The position numbers and the translations under genes were made by a program. The notes below the pieces were generated by a model that saw nothing but the letters and a program-made list of their open reading frames with translations, had not been told where the DNA came from and did not search any database. A stretch of DNA of 7,160 nucleotides from Actinomycetota bacterium. GTDB taxonomy: Bacteria > Actinomycetota > Actinomycetes > Streptosporangiales > Streptosporangiaceae. Position 1 is the first letter of the stretch, and each line of letters starts with the position of its first letter. The stretch is from NCBI GenBank assembly GCA_003161205.1, contig PMOU01000100.1, positions 9,799 to 16,958 of the forward strand, in the 5' to 3' direction. This document shows, piece after piece, positions 5,965-7,160 of the stretch.

Positions 5965-7160
5965 TCATCCACCCGGGAGGGGCGCCGGTGCTTCAGCCTG
6001 CACTGGCGCCGGCGCCAACTCCGGCGTTGATGCCGACCCCGGCGTAGGGCCCTGTCCCGGCGTCGGGGCCGACCCACCGACCCCGCCGGCCGCTCCCTGG
6101 CCGGCGTCCGAGGGCACGCAGAGGTAGTAGCGCTTTGACTCGTGGAAGCAGTGGGTGGCAATCCACTGCAGCCGGGGGTTGCTGGCGTCGGCGATCCAGA
6201 CGAGATGGAACCGGCCTTCGCTGACATCGGCCTCGAGCTGGCTCAGGGTCGGAACCGGCGTCGTGCCGTCGAACCCTCCGATGGGGAGCGCCTCCAGGCC
6301 GCTGTCATAGATGATGATGGACGGCAGCGACGCGGTCTGCGCCGCGAGCACGATCGGAGCGCCGTTCGACTGGTCCTTGAAGGAGAGGGCTACCTGCTGT
6401 CCCCCTGCTATCACCTCGGTGACCCGGGCCAGGTCCGCCGCGGCCGTGACTCGCTCGAACGGGACGGCAAAGGCGCCTCCGTCGCTGGCCACCAGGCTGG
6501 CCGAGGCCACGGCTGGCGCCAGTGCCATCGCGATCAGGCCCGCGGCCAGGGCCCCGGCGAACCAGGTGTCACGCCGGGCCCGCAGCGACCAGAGGATCAC
6601 GCCGATGGCCGCGACGGCCACGGCGATGATGGCCGGGACCAGCCAGCCGGGTTTGTAGAAGCCGGACGAGGGCACCAGCCAGACCGCGTAGGCCGCCGTG
6701 CCCGCGACCACCAGCGCCAGCCCGATCCGCCGGCTGACCGCGGCCCGGTCCCGCGACCACGCCGCGGCGGCTCCGGCTCCGATGAGGGCGGCGGCGGGCG
6801 GAGCCAGGGCCGCCGTGTAATACGTGTTGAGGGTGGTCATTGCCGAGAACACCGCGAACAGCGTCACCAGCCAGCCGCCCCACAAGAGGAAGCAGGCCCG
6901 CAGCGGATCACCGCGTGGTTGCCGACGCCGGCTGACCAGGCCCCAGAGCCCGATCACGGCGGCGCCCGGAAGCAGCCAGCCGGTATCGCGGCCGAATCCG
7001 CCGTGCAGCAGGCGGCCTGCGGTGGGCGCGGGCACCGCGAGCACGCTGCCTGGGTTCAGCTCCGCGGCCGCCACCTGCAGCGGGGTCTGGTCGCCGAATC
7101 GGCCGAACGCGTTATAGACGAACACCTGCGTGTAAATGGAGTTGTCGTGGCTGCCGTCGA
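5965..7160 (-). CDS. GT39/ArnT-like membrane glycosyltransferase, C-terminal part (5' partial)
   Basis: The frame is open to the right edge, so the N-terminus with the catalytic Asp-containing loop and first membrane helices is outside the window. The visible start, DGSHDNSIYTQV then FVYNAFGRFG, matches the lumenal loop found in actinobacterial GT39 (PMT_2/YkcB-like) enzymes, which move sugars from polyprenyl-phosphate carriers at the membrane. Numbering from 7125 leftwards, six hydrophobic helices lie at about 49-64, 76-93, 102-122, 133-151, 159-180 and 187-206. A soluble, presumably extracytoplasmic domain follows (about 215-340), with SLPSIIIYDSGLEALPIGGF and HCFHESKRYYLCVP, whose two Cys might pair. 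A 46-residue Ala/Pro/Gly tail (341-386) with PTPG repeats ends the protein. The family is clear; acceptor and sugar are unknown. It converges on the GH5 gene with 29 bases between stops. Confidence 0.88.
   Translation of the reverse strand, partial: DGSHDNSIYTQVFVYNAFGRFGDQTPLQVAAAELNPGSVLAVPAPTAGRLLHGGFGRDTGWLLPGAAVIGLWGLVSRRRQPRGDPLRACFLLWGGWLVTLFAVFSAMTTLNTYYTAALAPPAAALIGAGAAAAWSRDRAAVSRRIGLALVVAGTAAYAVWLVPSSGFYKPGWLVPAIIAVAVAAIGVILWSLRARRDTWFAGALAAGLIAMALAPAVASASLVASDGGAFAVPFERVTAAADLARVTEVIAGGQQVALSFKDQSNGAPIVLAAQTASLPSIIIYDSGLEALPIGGFDGTTPVPTLSQLEADVSEGRFHLVWIADASNPRLQWIATHCFHESKRYYLCVPSDAGQGAAGGVGGSAPTPGQGPTPGSASTPELAPAPVQAEAPAPLPGG
5988..6105 (-). repeat. Low-complexity Ala/Pro/Gly-rich coding tail with PTPG repeats
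   Basis: The last part of the GT39 gene encodes a biased stretch with two near copies of PTPG (APTPGQG then PTPGSA) and an AP-rich run (ELAPAPVQAEAPAPLPGG). It is probably an unstructured extension outside the membrane. The DNA is correspondingly repetitive in CCG and GGC triplets. Confidence 0.5.

Noticed and set aside
6004..6017. Perfect 14-base palindrome TGGCGCCGGCGCCA as an operator
   Set aside because: It lies inside the GT39 coding tail and is explained by consecutive Ala and Pro codons; a chance palindrome is expected in such biased sequence.

Overview
This is a very G+C-rich window with strong third-position G/C bias. It carries two luciferase-like (LLM) oxidoreductases of the F420/flavin type, and its promoter -10 hexamers sit directly upstream of start codons. 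Together these point to an actinomycete chromosome. No RNA gene, insertion sequence, CRISPR array, phage gene or origin was seen.

There are six genes and they alternate strictly in strand: +, -, +, -, +, -. (1) 1..about 2005 (+): the C-terminal part of a large LuxR-family regulator of the AAA-ATPase/TPR type. Its start lies off the left edge. Its last ~290 bases are broken by four apparent one-base insertions that throw the LuxR helix-turn-helix out of frame. (2) 2018..2935 (-): LLM oxidoreductase 1. (3) 3001..3672 (+): a small flavin-binding split-barrel protein (pyridoxamine 5'-phosphate oxidase-like, NimA/COG3467 type). (4) 3726..4652 (-): LLM oxidoreductase 2. (5) About 4742..5935 (+): a glycoside hydrolase family 5 protein with a complete active site but no signal peptide. 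(6) 5965..7160 (-): the C-terminal part of a GT39-type membrane glycosyltransferase with an Ala/Pro/Gly-rich tail; its start lies off the right edge.

Because the strands alternate, every gene is its own transcription unit. There are two divergent promoter regions (2936-3000 and 4653-4741) and three short convergent junctions (2006-2017, 3673-3725, 5936-5964). Three genes have a TANNNT hexamer ending 5-7 bases before the ATG, which suggests leaderless transcripts.

Functionally, the two LLM enzymes and the split-barrel protein between them form a plausible redox group using F420 or flavin, with unknown substrates. The GH5 hydrolase and GT39 transferase are both carbohydrate enzymes, but nothing in the sequence links them in one pathway. 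I found no clear evidence of a novel defence, mobile or biosynthetic system. The points most worth checking are the broken regulator tail, the leaderless promoter set and the unusual GH5.
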